From: Natrinema salsiterrestre
GTDB lineage: Archaea > Halobacteriota > Halobacteria > Halobacteriales > Natrialbaceae
Assembly: GCF_029502005.1 (NCBI RefSeq)
Contig: NZ_JAMQOT010000001.1
Coordinates: 558,001-622,000 of the forward strand
DNA length: 64,000 bases
Reading direction: 5' to 3'
Positions 52,314 to 62,518 of the stretch are shown one piece after another. Within the stretch, counting starts at the first letter, position 1. Each line of letters opens with the position of its first letter. The notes beneath the pieces are model-generated. The model ran no database searches. It had not been told where the DNA came from and saw only the letters and a list, made by a program, of their open reading frames with translations. Made by a program: the position numbers and the translations under genes.

Positions 52314-52432
52314 GTGTTGGACCGACAACACTCTCCACAATGAAGGTTCGGGTGAGTATCACTAGCGTATCGGGCTCGAACGACGACCGCTCCGTCGGCC
52401 ACATCACCCCGTTTCCCGTCCGGCCAGCTCCG

Positions 52433-52939
52433 TTATTCGGCTCCGGAATCGGCCGATTCGGCCGCCATCTCGACCATCGTCCGGCGTTCGTCGTCGAAGT
52501 ACGCCGGTGCGTCGGCGTCGGCCTCGAACTCGACGACGCGGGTCAGCGCCTCCGCTTCGTCGACCGCGTTCGACGCGAGCTCCTCGGCCAGCTCGGTGTA
52601 GTCGGCGGCCAGCTCCTGAAACGCCTGCATCCGCGCCTGTTTGGCCTCCACGAGCAGCTGTTTCTCCTCGAGTTCCTCCTGCAGTTCCTCGATCGCCGCG
52701 ACGTCGATCTCGCTCGCGTCGGGGACGTCCGCGGTCGACGGCGTTTCGGTCCCGGGAACCTCCTCCGGGAGCGTCTCGAGGCGCGATCGGATCTCGGCCA
52801 TCTCCTGGTCGATCTCGTCGAGGAGTTCGTCGGCCTCCTCGCCCATCGTCTCGACGCTCCCCGAGAGCAGTCCGGCCTGCGTCCGGCAGTATTCGACGAC
52901 ATCGTCGACCGCGAGTGTCTCCGCGGCGTCCTCGCTCAT
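52433..52939 (-). CDS. Acidic coiled-coil protein of unknown function
   Basis: 168 residues. Nearly all predicted helix, with heptad-like Glu/Leu runs (EELQEELEEKQLLVEAKQAR and LLDEIDQEMAEIRSRLETLP) and a flexible Thr/Pro link. No membrane span or catalytic motif. Possibly a haloarchaeal structural or DNA-associated protein. It lies 119 nt past the R2lox start on the same strand. Confidence 0.65.
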   Translation of the reverse strand: MSEDAAETLAVDDVVEYCRTQAGLLSGSVETMGEEADELLDEIDQEMAEIRSRLETLPEEVPGTETPSTADVPDASEIDVAAIEELQEELEEKQLLVEAKQARMQAFQELAADYTELAEELASNAVDEAEALTRVVEFEADADAPAYFDDERRTMVEMAAESADSGAE

Positions 52940-53198
52940 GGGTGGCCTTCGGACTGCCGGCCGAAGTCACTTTGGTCCGATTACGGAAACCGGGTCGCGC
53001 GGGCGGTCTCGATCCGACGATCGTCTCGCTCAATACACCGAACGCAGGTATCGAGGAAACCGTCGCTCTGTCCGATACCGCGGAGCCATTCGGTGGGATA
53101 CAGCGCTCGAGTTCGCGTCTGATGCCTTATTACGGACAGTCATTCACTATTTCGTACACCAGTCACTATACCGGTGGTTCGTGATAGGCGATGATACT

Positions 53199-53471
53199 GT
53201 GTCAGATCACACCGAGCGGGAGATCGTTCATCGTAAACTGGACACGGACGCCGAAAACCCGATTGTACCGCTCATAAACGCTATCGCAGACATTGAGAAC
53301 AAGGACACGACCGAGTTGCCGGCGATGTATGATTGTGTGGATGGCATGCTCGACGAACTCTTTTCTAACCCACCTGCTCCGGACTCACAGATGGCGGTCG
53401 AATTCAGCTACGAAACGTATCGGATCACCGTCGAACAGGGCGGTAACGCGAAGTTCGTGAAGACGGAGTGA
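53199..53471 (+). CDS. HalOD1 output-domain protein
   Basis: 90 residues from GTG 53199 (VSDHTEREIVHRKLDTDAEN); upstream in-frame sequence has no better start. IVPLINAIADIENKDTTELP, AMYDCVDGMLDELFS and VEFSYETYRITVEQGGNAKF match the haloarchaeal output domain HalOD1, a stand-alone signalling module. Its target is unknown. Codons are less GC-biased than neighbours. Confidence 0.75.
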   Translation: MSDHTEREIVHRKLDTDAENPIVPLINAIADIENKDTTELPAMYDCVDGMLDELFSNPPAPDSQMAVEFSYETYRITVEQGGNAKFVKTE

Positions 53472-53593
53472 TCGCTCCGTCACGAAGGGAGACGACGCGG
53501 GGAGCGCCCGCATTGTTCGGTGCGAACGTGTATCGGATAGCCGCGGTCACCGTTCCGATAGTCGGGCGAAACCGACTCGACGGTGCCGGGCCG

Positions 53594-53827
53594 TTACTTC
53601 TTGTGCGTGAAGATGACCGCCTGATCGTCCGCCGACCCCACGCACAGGTCCAGCTGTTTCGAGAGGTTGAGACTCGTCGGGTTCTCCTTGCACACGATGA
53701 GGTCGTCGAACCGCGCGTCACAGGCCGGACAGGACACTGCGACCGTGTTCTGGTAGCTCTTGATCGCCTGGTTTTCCTCACGGAGCGTCAGCGATGCCAC
53801 GAGTTCCTCGAGGTCGATGTCGTCCAT
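53594..53827 (-). CDS. DUF7385-like Cys-motif protein
   Basis: 77 residues from ATG 53827 (MDDIDLEELVASLTLREENQ). NTVAVSCPACDARFDDLIVC has a C-x-x-C and later Cys (LCVGS), a probable zinc or metal site. Haloarchaeal homologues are often called flagella cluster protein from their location in some genomes. No archaellum gene is near, so the name is only a family label. Confidence 0.65.
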   Translation of the reverse strand: MDDIDLEELVASLTLREENQAIKSYQNTVAVSCPACDARFDDLIVCKENPTSLNLSKQLDLCVGSADDQAVIFTHKK

Positions 53828-54167
53828 ACGCACCCTTCTGACCCAGTACCCATAAAAACAGGCGACAGTAGCGGCCCGATCGGCGATGCGGACCGCCCGC
53901 CGAGCGTGTTCACCGGGTCGAACGAACCGATCGTTACGGGGCCGGTGAATGGCGCGGTGGTGCACCTCCGTGGTGACGTTTCCCAGACGGGCGACCCGAC
54001 GCAGACTCGAGCGATCGACGACACCGCGGGCGACTCCGGTGTGAAGCGTCAACTTGCCCCATGACATTGGGCTTTCAGACTCGTTAAGTCCTTCCGGCCA
54101 CTGACTCAGATACAATGAATCCGGAACCGTATCGACAGGAGAGACAGTCCCGATCCCCGATCGAACG
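53828..54167. promoter_or_regulatory. Spacer between the DUF7385-like gene and uvrA
   Basis: 340 nt between divergent starts, GC-rich, without a supported gene. The region just before uvrA contains CTCGTTAAGTCC at about 54079-54090, a TTAAG TATA-like box about 80 nt from the ATG, implying a short leader. A reverse ORF through it is low-complexity and rejected. Confidence 0.35.
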
Positions 54168-57131
54168 ATGAGCAAGGACTACATCGAAGTCCGCGGCGCG
54201 GAGGAGCACAACCTCAAGGACATCGACGTCACGATCCCGCGAGAGGCGTTTACCGTCGTCACCGGCCTCTCGGGCTCGGGGAAGTCCTCCCTGGCGTTCG
54301 AGACGGTCTACGCCGAGGGCCAGCGCCGCTACATCGAGAGCCTCTCCGCGTACGCCCGGAACTTCCTGGGGCAAATGGACAAGCCCCAGGTCGAGACCGT
54401 CGAGGGACTCTCGCCGGCGATCTCGATCGATCAGAAGAACGCCGCGAACAACCCGCGGTCGACCGTCGGGACGGTCACCGAGCTGCACGACTATCTGCGA
54501 CTCCTCTACGCCCGCGTCGGCACGCCCCACTGTCCCGACTGTGGCCGCGAGGTCGGCGAGCAGAGCGCGCAAAACATGGTCGAGCGCATTCTCGAGCTCC
54601 CGGAGGGAACCAAGGCCAAACTGGCCGCACCCGTGGTCCGCGACCAGAAGGGCGCCTTCGAGGACCTCTTCGAGGAGCTCGTCTCGGAAGGCTACGCTCG
54701 CGTCGAGATCGACGGCGAGGAGTACGACCTCACGATGGACGATCCCGACCTCGACGAGAACTTCGACCACACCGTCGACGTGATCGTCGACCGCGTGAAG
54801 GTCAGCGCGGAGGACCGCCCGCGGATCATCGACAGCGTCGAGACGGCGCTCGACGAGGCCGAGGGCGTCCTGAAGGTGATCCTCCCGGACGCCTCCGAGG
54901 AAGTCGCCGCGGACCTCGGCGAGGAAGCCCGCCGGACCGGTGCGCTCGGCGAGGAGACCGAGGCAAACGACCGCTTCGTCGTCGAGTTCTCGAAGGACCT
55001 CGCCTGCACGCACTGCGGGATCGATATCCCCGAGATCGAAACCCGCTCCTTTTCGTTCAACTCGCCCCACGGCGCCTGTCCCGAGTGTGAGGGCCTGGGC
55101 GAGACCAAGGAAGTCGACGAGGCCCTCGTCCTCCAGGACGAGTCCAAGCCGCTCAAACACGTCTTCGAGCCCTGGAGCTACAACCGGTCGTACTACCAGA
55201 CCCGGCTCGACGCCGTCGCGGAACACTTCGACGTCTCGCTGTCGACCCCCTTCGAGGAGCTCGAGGAAGACGTCCAGCGGGCGTTCCTCTACGGGACGGA
55301 CGGCGAAGTGGTGTTCAAGCGAAGCACCAAGAACGGCACTCGCCGGAAACGGAAGCGCTTCGAGGGGGTCATTCCGAACCTCGAGCGGCGCTACCTCGAG
55401 ACCGACTCGGACTCGACCCGCGAGCACATCGAGGACTACATGTCGGTCACGGAGTGTCCGGCCTGTGACGGGACCCGCCTGAAGCCCGCCAGCCGCGCGG
55501 TGCTGGTCGACGACAGTTCGATCACCGAGATCAACGCGATGAGCATCGGCGACGCCCGCGATCACTTCGAGGCGATGGAGGCCGATCTCACCGAGCGGGA
55601 GAAGGTGATCGCCGAGGAGATCCTCAAGGAGATCCGCGCCCGGCTCGGATTCATGTGCGAGGTGGGCCTCGACTACATCACGCTCGACCGCGAGGCCTCG
55701 ACCCTATCGGGCGGCGAGAGCCAGCGGATCCGCCTCGCCACGCAGATCGGCTCCGGCCTCGTCGGCGTCCTCTACGTGCTCGACGAGCCCTCGATCGGGC
55801 TCCACCAGCGTGACAACGACCGACTGCTGGACACGCTCGAGGAGCTGCGCGACCTCGGGAACACCCTGCTCGTCGTCGAACACGACGAGGAGACGATGCG
55901 CCGCGCGGACAACGTCATCGACATGGGGCCCGGTCCCGGCAAGCGCGGCGGCGAGGTCGTCGCCAACGGCTCCGTCGAGGAGGTCACGGACACCGAGGGG
56001 TCCGTCACCGGCGACTACCTCTCGGGCCGGCGCCAGATTCCGGTGCCCGACGAGCGCCGCGACCCGGAGGGCGCGCTGACGATCCGCGGGGCGCGCCAGC
56101 ACAACCTCAAGGATCTGGACGTCGACATCCCGATCGGCTGTTTCACCGCCATCACGGGCGTCTCCGGCTCCGGGAAGTCCACCCTCATGCACGAGGTGTT
56201 CTACAAGGGCCTCGCTCGCCAGATGAACGACAACACGAGCGTGATTCCGGGCGACCACGACGCCCTCGAGGGACTCGACCAGATCGAGACCGTCCGGCTG
56301 ATCGACCAGTCGCCGATCGGCCGCACGCCCCGGTCGAACCCCGCGACGTACACCAGCGTCTTCGACTACATCCGGGAGCTGTTCGCGTCGACGAAGCTCG
56401 CGAAACAGCGGGGCTACGAGAAGGGACGGTTCTCCTTCAACGTCAAGGGCGGCCGCTGCGAGGAGTGTGGCGGTCAGGGAACGGTGAAGATCGAGATGAA
56501 CTTCCTCAGCGACGTCTACGTCCCCTGCGAGGAGTGCGACGGCGCTCGCTACAACGACGCCACGCTCGACGTCACCTACAGGGGCGAGACCATCGCCGAT
56601 GTCCTCGAGATGTCCGTCGAGGAGGCCTACGACTTCTTCGAGTCCTCGAGCCAGATCCGCCGGCGGCTCAAGCTCCTGAAGGACGTCGGCCTCGACTACA
56701 TGACGCTCGGCCAGCCCTCGACGACGCTTTCGGGCGGGGAAGCCCAGCGGGTCAAGCTCGCCGAGGAACTCGGCAAGAAGGACTCGGGGGAGACGCTGTA
56801 CCTGCTCGACGAACCGACGACCGGACTGCACAGCGAGGACGAGCGCAAGCTCATCGACGTGCTCCACCGGCTGACCGACAACGGCAACACCGTCGCCGTC
56901 ATCGAGCACGAACTCGACCTCGTCAAGAACGCCGACCACATCATCGACCTCGGCCCCGAAGGCGGCGAGAACGGCGGCGAAATCGTCGCGACGGGCACGC
57001 CCGAAGACGTCGCCCGGCTCGAGGATTCCCACACCGGACGCTACCTTCGGGATCTGCTGCCGAAGATCGACCTCGAGGGCCCACGCGGCGAGCGCGTCGA
57101 GCCCGTGAGTGCGCCGATGGACGACGACTGA
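54168..57131 (+). CDS. uvrA: UvrABC excinuclease subunit A
   Basis: 987 residues, slightly long for UvrA. Two ABC ATPase modules: Walker [16 protein letters not shown] and [15 protein letters not shown]; signatures [20 protein letters not shown] and [19 protein letters not shown]; Walker [14 protein letters not shown] and [10 protein letters not shown]. Zinc modules CPDCGRE, CTHCG, CPECEG, CPACDG and CEECGGQG with CEECDG. It scans DNA for bulky lesions and loads UvrB. It is the only uvr gene here. Extra C-terminal 25 residues. Confidence 0.97.
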   Translation: MSKDYIEVRGAEEHNLKDIDVTIPREAFTVVTGLSGSGKSSLAFETVYAEGQRRYIESLSAYARNFLGQMDKPQVETVEGLSPAISIDQKNAANNPRSTVGTVTELHDYLRLLYARVGTPHCPDCGREVGEQSAQNMVERILELPEGTKAKLAAPVVRDQKGAFEDLFEELVSEGYARVEIDGEEYDLTMDDPDLDENFDHTVDVIVDRVKVSAEDRPRIIDSVETALDEAEGVLKVILPDASEEVAADLGEEARRTGALGEETEANDRFVVEFSKDLACTHCGIDIPEIETRSFSFNSPHGACPECEGLGETKEVDEALVLQDESKPLKHVFEPWSYNRSYYQTRLDAVAEHFDVSLSTPFEELEEDVQRAFLYGTDGEVVFKRSTKNGTRRKRKRFEGVIPNLERRYLETDSDSTREHIEDYMSVTECPACDGTRLKPASRAVLVDDSSITEINAMSIGDARDHFEAMEADLTEREKVIAEEILKEIRARLGFMCEVGLDYITLDREASTLSGGESQRIRLATQIGSGLVGVLYVLDEPSIGLHQRDNDRLLDTLEELRDLGNTLLVVEHDEETMRRADNVIDMGPGPGKRGGEVVANGSVEEVTDTEGSVTGDYLSGRRQIPVPDERRDPEGALTIRGARQHNLKDLDVDIPIGCFTAITGVSGSGKSTLMHEVFYKGLARQMNDNTSVIPGDHDALEGLDQIETVRLIDQSPIGRTPRSNPATYTSVFDYIRELFASTKLAKQRGYEKGRFSFNVKGGRCEECGGQGTVKIEMNFLSDVYVPCEECDGARYNDATLDVTYRGETIADVLEMSVEEAYDFFESSSQIRRRLKLLKDVGLDYMTLGQPSTTLSGGEAQRVKLAEELGKKDSGETLYLLDEPTTGLHSEDERKLIDVLHRLTDNGNTVAVIEHELDLVKNADHIIDLGPEGGENGGEIVATGTPEDVARLEDSHTGRYLRDLLPKIDLEGPRGERVEPVSAPMDDD

Positions 57132-57249
57132 TCGGCGGGGGTCGCGCGAACGACCGAGCCGCGGTCTCGCTCGAGTACCGGCGACGACCGTCCCGCTTCT
57201 CGCGGCGAGTGAGAACGACTAACTGCGATCCCGGAGAACCGTGCGAGCG

Positions 57250-57666
57250 ATGAGCGGACTGAAACCCGTCGTTCGCCGCGGCTTCGCCGGTGGCGGCGTC
57301 GCCACGCTTCTGCTCGCAGGTCTCTTCGTGATCAGTGGCGGCTTTCGAAGCTCGACCACACTGGTACTGATCGGGTGGCTGACCGCCGTCGGTATCGCGT
57401 TGCTCCTCGCGGGCACTCGAGAACGAGTCGTCGTCGGCGGCCGAACCGTCGGCTGGCCTCGCCTCGCCGCGGTCGGGATCGGGATACTCGCCGTCGGCTC
57501 TGGGGGGTTCGGCCTCTCGCAGCTCCGGGGGTTCGCGGTCGCCAGCGGCCCGTGGCTGCTCACCGTCGCCGGGACGATCTTCGTCCTCGCATACTTCGCG
57601 TGGTTCGCCCTCGAGTGCTGGACCGGGGGCCGATACCTGGACGATGAGATGTTCGCCGTCGAGTAG
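57250..57666 (+). CDS. Small membrane protein, four spans
   Basis: 138 residues from ATG 57250 (MSGLKPVVRRGFAGGGVATL); an ATG-like GTG at 57241 adds 3. Four hydrophobic segments (LLLAGLFVISGG, LVLIGWLTAVGIALLLAG, LAAVGIGILAVGSGGFGL, GPWLLTVAGTIFVLAYFAWF) and a short acidic end. Unknown haloarchaeal family. Confidence 0.7.
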   Translation: MSGLKPVVRRGFAGGGVATLLLAGLFVISGGFRSSTTLVLIGWLTAVGIALLLAGTRERVVVGGRTVGWPRLAAVGIGILAVGSGGFGLSQLRGFAVASGPWLLTVAGTIFVLAYFAWFALECWTGGRYLDDEMFAVE

Positions 57667-57748
57667 CGGTTCGATCGCGTTTTTCCTCCGGTTCGATACG
57701 CGTCGGTAACGTGCCCGACCTTTTCAGCGCCGGCGTCGTCCGACCGAT

Positions 57749-58765
57749 ATGAGCGCTCGAGACCGGGAGCTCTCCACGACTGCAAACGGCGAGGAGAGCC
57801 AGTTGACCTACCAGAAGGTAACCGAGTCACCGATCAGGCGCTGGCTGATGCTCGACGGCCACCGGCTGGTGATCGCCGGGCTGTTGACGGGCGGTCTGTA
57901 CGCCGCCGTCGTCGCGCTGTACGTCGCCGGGCTGTTCCCGGTGACCGACGCGGAAGCCGTGGTAACACTGTACGGCGCGCTCGTCGGCGGGACCCTGCCG
58001 TTCATCACGATCGTGCTGGCGATCAACCAGCTGGTGCTCTCCCAGGAACTGGGCTGGACGCCGGATCTCAGGACCCGGTTCGAGGGGATGACCGACTTCC
58101 AACGGGACGTCGAGGAACTAACTGGATCGGGCGTCAGTCCGGCGTCGCCGGCCGCCTTCCTGAACCTCATCGTCACGGCGACGGTCGACCGCGCGCGGCA
58201 GCTTCCCGGCGCGCTCGCGGCGGACGCCGAATCCCACAAACGGACCGAAATCGAGCGGTTCATCGAGACCTTCGAATCGGACGGTGAGACGGTCTCGGCT
58301 GCGCTCGAGGACGCCGAGTTCGGGACGTTCGAGGCGCTGTCGGCCGTGCTCGGCCACCATCAGGGGAACCATTACCACGCGGCGCGGACCTTCCGGGACG
58401 AGTGGAGTGAGGCCTTCGACGAGACGGAGCCCCTCGAGGACCTGGTCGAGTTGCTCGGCTACCTCGCGATCGCCCGGCAGACGTTCAAGACGCTGTACGT
58501 CCAGCACGAACTGGCCGTCCTCTCGCGGATGCTCCTCTACGTCGGCTTCCCCACGCTGGTCGGCGGCGGCCTGCTGCTCGTCTCCTACGGGCGGATCGCC
58601 GCCGCGGTCGCGAACGACTGGCTCCTGCTGGCGATCGCCGCCGCGGGCGTCGTGCTCGTCTTCCTCCCGTTCATGGTCCTGCTGAGCTACGCCCTCCGGA
58701 TCGCGACCATCGCCGCGCGAACGGCGGATTTCGGTCCGTTCGTCCCGCGGGCCTCGAGCGAGTAG
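57749..58765 (+). CDS. Membrane protein with a soluble helical middle domain
   Basis: 338 residues. Two N-terminal spans (LVIAGLLTGGLYAAVVALYV and GALVGGTLPFITIVLAINQL), a cytoplasmic helical domain of about 150 residues (TDFQRDVEELTGSGVSPASP, SAVLGHHQGNHYHAARTFRD), then two C-terminal spans (MLLYVGFPTLVGGGLLLVSY and LLLAIAAAGVVLVFLPFMVL). Function unknown. Its ATG lies 82 nt after the previous gene. Confidence 0.7.
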   Translation: MSARDRELSTTANGEESQLTYQKVTESPIRRWLMLDGHRLVIAGLLTGGLYAAVVALYVAGLFPVTDAEAVVTLYGALVGGTLPFITIVLAINQLVLSQELGWTPDLRTRFEGMTDFQRDVEELTGSGVSPASPAAFLNLIVTATVDRARQLPGALAADAESHKRTEIERFIETFESDGETVSAALEDAEFGTFEALSAVLGHHQGNHYHAARTFRDEWSEAFDETEPLEDLVELLGYLAIARQTFKTLYVQHELAVLSRMLLYVGFPTLVGGGLLLVSYGRIAAAVANDWLLLAIAAAGVVLVFLPFMVLLSYALRIATIAARTADFGPFVPRASSE

Positions 58766-58855
58766 CGGTCGTCACTGGTGCCCTCGCTCGGTCAACGTGG
58801 TCCGGGAGAACGAGCCGGGAACACATCCAAGAGGACCGCCGTCCAACTGTGTGGT

Positions 58856-59221
58856 ATGGGAGAACACGACAGTCGATCCGAGGAGCCGACGCCGATCGAG
58901 GAGGACCGGACCGACTCGTTCGACCTCGAGCACGCCGAGCGCGTCCAGATCGGCGTCACCCGCGGGGAAATCGGCCTCGAACTGGGACCGCCGCGGGACT
59001 ATCCCGATCGCGCGGACGTTTCCGTTCGACCAGAGTCGGCGGACGGGCACCGGCTCGTGCTGAGCATCGACGCGATGGCGGGCGACCACGGCACGGCCCA
59101 CGCGGACGTCGAGCTGACGCCGACGGAGAGCCGAGCCTTACGGGATCACCTCGACGAGACGGTTCGGTGGATGACCGAAGACGAGGGGTTCGAACCCGCC
59201 GCTGACGGTGACTCGAGCTAG
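58856..59221 (+). CDS. Small haloarchaeal acidic protein
   Basis: 121 residues from ATG 58856 (MGEHDSRSEEPTPIEEDRTD); longer in-frame start at 58778 is not conserved. A beta-rich middle (ERVQIGVTRGEIGLELGPP, RLVLSIDAMAGDHG) precedes a C-terminal helix (TESRALRDHLDETVRWMTED). No family recognised; resembles small acidic haloarchaeal hypothetical proteins. Starts 91 nt after the membrane-protein stop. Confidence 0.6.
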   Translation: MGEHDSRSEEPTPIEEDRTDSFDLEHAERVQIGVTRGEIGLELGPPRDYPDRADVSVRPESADGHRLVLSIDAMAGDHGTAHADVELTPTESRALRDHLDETVRWMTEDEGFEPAADGDSS

Positions 59222-59247
59222 GTCCATCGAGTACTCGTCGTCGGTGT

Positions 59248-61302
59248 TCAGTTTACGGCGAGAGGATCCGAGACAGTCACGGAAATTCGTGCCCCGCCGC
59301 TCTCGCTCTCTCCGACGGACACATCCCAGCCGTGGGCGTCGGCAATCTGCGCGACGATCGCGAGCCCGAAGCCGGTCCCGCTATCGGTGGTCGTGTAACC
59401 GAAGTCGAAGACGGACTCCCGCTGTGTCTCCGGAATGCCGGGGCCGTCGTCGGCAATGGCGAATCCGTCGTCCTCGAGGGAGACGGTGACGGTGAGGTCG
59501 CCGTCCCCGTGTTCGATCGCATTGCGAAAGAGATTCTCGAACAGGTGGAGAAGCCGATCCGGATCGCCGTCGACGGTTCGATCGGTGTCGACGACGAGTT
59601 CCGCGTCGCGGGTATCGACGTGAACCCACGCGTCGCGGGCGACGGTTTCGAGCGAGAGCCGTTCGGGTTCACCGATGGATTTCCCCTGCCGGGCGAGCGT
59701 GAGCACGTCCTCGATCATCGTCTCCATGCGGTCGAGCGAGTGTTCAATCTCGTCGAGGGAGTCAGTCGACCCGGTTTCGCGGACGACCTCGAGGTGCCCG
59801 CTGGCGACGTTGAGCGGATTTCGCAGATCATGGGAAATCACGGAGGCGAACTGTTCGAGTTGGTCGTTCGTCCGCTGGAGTTCGCGCTCTCGTTCCTTGC
59901 GCTCGGTGATGTCCCGTGCGTTGAGGACGATGCCCTCGACGTAGGAATTCTCGACGAGGTTTCGTACCACGACGTCGACGACGCGCCACTCGCCGGCGGC
60001 GTCGGGAAGTCGGTATTCGACTCGCGGCTGAGCATCGGGGTTGCACAGCGCCCGATCGAACGCCTCGCGGGCCGCCTGCGTATCCTCGTCGTGTATGTAC
60101 TCGAAGGCGTCCTCGCCGACGATCGACTCGGGCGAGACGCCGAACAGCCGGGTGATCGACGGGCTCGCGAACGTGACCGTCCCATCGGGGTTCAGGACGA
60201 AGATGATATCCGTCGCGTTCTCGATCAGTTCCTGGTAACGCTTCTGTACGGCGTGTCGGTCCGTCACGTCGCGGAGGGTCAACAGCCGCCCGATTCGGTT
60301 CTCGTCTTTGGATAGCGTCGAGACGGTCGCGATCAGGAACCGGTCGTCATCGTCGGTCGTGACCGTGAGTTCGGTCTGAACGTGGCTCCCGTGCTCGTGC
60401 TCCGCGACGAGCGATTCGACCGCCGGGAGGACGGTGTCGACGTGATCGCCGATGATCTCGTCGCCGCGCTGGAAGATGGTGTGGGCGGCAGGGTTGAGAT
60501 CGACGATCCGGTCGGCAGTGTCGAGGACGACGTATCCGTCACGCATGTTCTCGACGACCGAATCTCGAGCGATGGGGACGATGTCGAGGAATCTGAATTT
60601 GAATATCGCGTACCCGAAACAGAGGCCAGTGATCGCGAACGCGATCGGGGTTAGGTCGACCTGTCGCGGGAGAAGCGGATACGCCTCGAGGACGTAGAGA
60701 ATACCGGCGACGATCGGGAATAGAGCCCCGAGAGACACCGCAAGCGTCTGTCGGCGGTAGAGTTCTTTCGACGTAAACGAGTATTTGACGAGCATCATCG
60801 TGGCAAATATCGACGAGGCCGAATTGTAGAGGAAGAACACGAGGAAGAGCGGTTGAAAGGAGCGATCAATATACAGGATGTCGCCGACCGGGTCGGGTTC
60901 TAGCGTCCAGAGCAGCCCGTGGTACCAGTTCGTCGATGCGAGGGCAGTTCCGATAAGCGGGACGATCGAGAGCAAGAGCACCGTCTTTCTCGTGACGAGG
61001 TGTTTTCGGCCGGTAAACGCGAGTGCGAAACAGAGGAGCCCTATCGCGGCCCCGAAATAGCCGAGGTAGAGCACCCCGAGGGCTGCCTGTTTGAGTTCGA
61101 TCGCGGGCGTCGAAAGCTGAATAGCACGTGCTAGCGACCAGAGGGCCGAACTCGCCATCGTGGCGGTGAACGCGAGCAGCGTCTTGTCGAATCCGTTCGC
61201 CCGGCCGAGCCTGATCGAATAGCCGGCGAGCGTCAAGAGGACTGCTGCGCCGACGATAAACGGGACGGTATAGGGGGTGAACTGGAATAATGGGGAACTC
61301 AT
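59248..61302 (-). CDS. 7TM-PAS-PAS sensor histidine kinase
   Basis: 684 residues. Residues 1-230 contain the seven-span N-terminal histidine-kinase sensor (TPYTVPFIVGAAVLLTLAGY and six more). Then two PAS domains (FLDIVPIARDSVVENMRDGY and YQELIENATDIIFVLNPDGT), an H-box QFASVISHDLRNPLNVASGH, N-box FRNAIEHGDG, DDGPGIP and GTGFGLAIV. It is an intact kinase of the HisKA type. Input via the membrane domain or PAS is unknown; no partner regulator is adjacent. Confidence 0.9.
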   Translation of the reverse strand: MSSPLFQFTPYTVPFIVGAAVLLTLAGYSIRLGRANGFDKTLLAFTATMASSALWSLARAIQLSTPAIELKQAALGVLYLGYFGAAIGLLCFALAFTGRKHLVTRKTVLLLSIVPLIGTALASTNWYHGLLWTLEPDPVGDILYIDRSFQPLFLVFFLYNSASSIFATMMLVKYSFTSKELYRRQTLAVSLGALFPIVAGILYVLEAYPLLPRQVDLTPIAFAITGLCFGYAIFKFRFLDIVPIARDSVVENMRDGYVVLDTADRIVDLNPAAHTIFQRGDEIIGDHVDTVLPAVESLVAEHEHGSHVQTELTVTTDDDDRFLIATVSTLSKDENRIGRLLTLRDVTDRHAVQKRYQELIENATDIIFVLNPDGTVTFASPSITRLFGVSPESIVGEDAFEYIHDEDTQAAREAFDRALCNPDAQPRVEYRLPDAAGEWRVVDVVVRNLVENSYVEGIVLNARDITERKERERELQRTNDQLEQFASVISHDLRNPLNVASGHLEVVRETGSTDSLDEIEHSLDRMETMIEDVLTLARQGKSIGEPERLSLETVARDAWVHVDTRDAELVVDTDRTVDGDPDRLLHLFENLFRNAIEHGDGDLTVTVSLEDDGFAIADDGPGIPETQRESVFDFGYTTTDSGTGFGLAIVAQIADAHGWDVSVGESESGGARISVTVSDPLAVN

Positions 61303-61579
61303 TGAATTGGCCTATGGAAGATACGTACAACAGAAACGGGAAGTGGGAAGGATGTTCCGGCCAATCCACGAAGCGATACTGAGCTACTGGGCGGTTTCAC
61401 CACCGTTCAGTTTCGATCGACGTCCGGGAAGCCGCCCCGTCCCGCCGCCCTCGCGGGCGCACCGCTTCCTTCGTGCACTGACGAGACAGCAAACCCGTCT
61501 CGAGCGACAGTATGCGGTCCAGCGGTGGCTCTCGACCCATTCGCTTCCGAAAGAGGGTACGAGGTCCGAACCGCGAGAA

Positions 61580-61984
61580 TTACTCCGGGGACGGCGTCTC
61601 TTCGCTCGAGAGGTACGACGCCAGATCGGACGTCGTCACCATCCCGATGACGCCCTCGTCCTCGTCGACGACGGGAACGTGATGGAAGCCGCGTTGGACC
61701 ATCAGGTCAGCGACGTCGCGAATCCCGTCCTGTGCCGAGGCCGTCACGACGTCGGCGCTCATGTACTTGGAGACCGGCGTCTGATCTTTCGGCTTCTGTT
61801 CCGCGACGATCCGGACGAAGTCCGTCGTCGTCAGGATTCCCTGCAGCTGGTTGTCGTCGTCGGTGACGACGACCGAGCCGATCTCGTTGTCGAGCATTAC
61901 CTGTCCCGCCGTCTCGACGAGCGTGTCCGGCGCCACCGTGTGCAGCGACGTGGACATGACTCGAGCCACGAAAATATCCTCCAT
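61580..61984 (-). CDS. Tandem CBS domain protein
   Basis: 134 residues, two CBS motifs: ARVMSTSLHTVAPDTLVETA ... GSVVVTDDDNQLQGILTTTD and MSADVVTASAQDGIRDVADL ... HHVPVVDEDEGVIGMVTTSD. Such Bateman modules bind adenine nucleotides and regulate partners. It stands alone here. ATG at 61984. Confidence 0.88.
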   Translation of the reverse strand: MEDIFVARVMSTSLHTVAPDTLVETAGQVMLDNEIGSVVVTDDDNQLQGILTTTDFVRIVAEQKPKDQTPVSKYMSADVVTASAQDGIRDVADLMVQRGFHHVPVVDEDEGVIGMVTTSDLASYLSSEETPSPE

Positions 61985-62518
61985 ACATCACAGTACTCGG
62001 GAGCCGTTATAATGATTATCGAACCCGATCCGTTCGAGACAGGACCCGAGGGTCCCGAGCACGCGACTACGTCGGCCCTCCGACCGAACGACGTCGGTCG
62101 TGACGGAGCGTCGAAACGGGTGTGCCGACGTTCGCGGGTCGAGCAATGGATTATCGTCTGTTTGGGCACATCTATCCAACGGTGCCCGTGAGACGGTCGT
62201 CCATTACGGGTACGGAAATAACGAGCAGGGTTGGAGCAGGGCTGCAAAGTGGGAAGGAACGGAGAGGTGTGGTCCGCTTCTGCCGGCAACACGGAACGGC
62301 CACGCCCTCCCCAGCCGATTCACTCGCTCACTACGTTCGCTCACTCATCCCTCGCACAGCGTCGTCGACCGCCCTCGATAGCACTCGGGCGGCCGACAGC
62401 GCGCGCCACCGCATATCGGTGGTCAGTCCGGGACGAGACGTCTCTCGCTCGTCTTGAGGCTACAGACCGCTCCTCGCGAGAGACGTTTGACAGCGTGGAT
62501 TCGGCTCCGACTCAGCAG
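61985..62518. other. Intergenic region
   Basis: 530 nt between the CBS gene start and the MFS gene stop. Short ORFs in several frames are inconsistent with each other and low-complexity. No tRNA or clear hairpin is seen. It must hold the CBS promoter at its left end. Confidence 0.4.

Noticed and set aside
54084-55565. 493-codon reverse ORF opposite uvrA
   Set aside because: Antisense frame; uvrA motifs on the forward strand are decisive.
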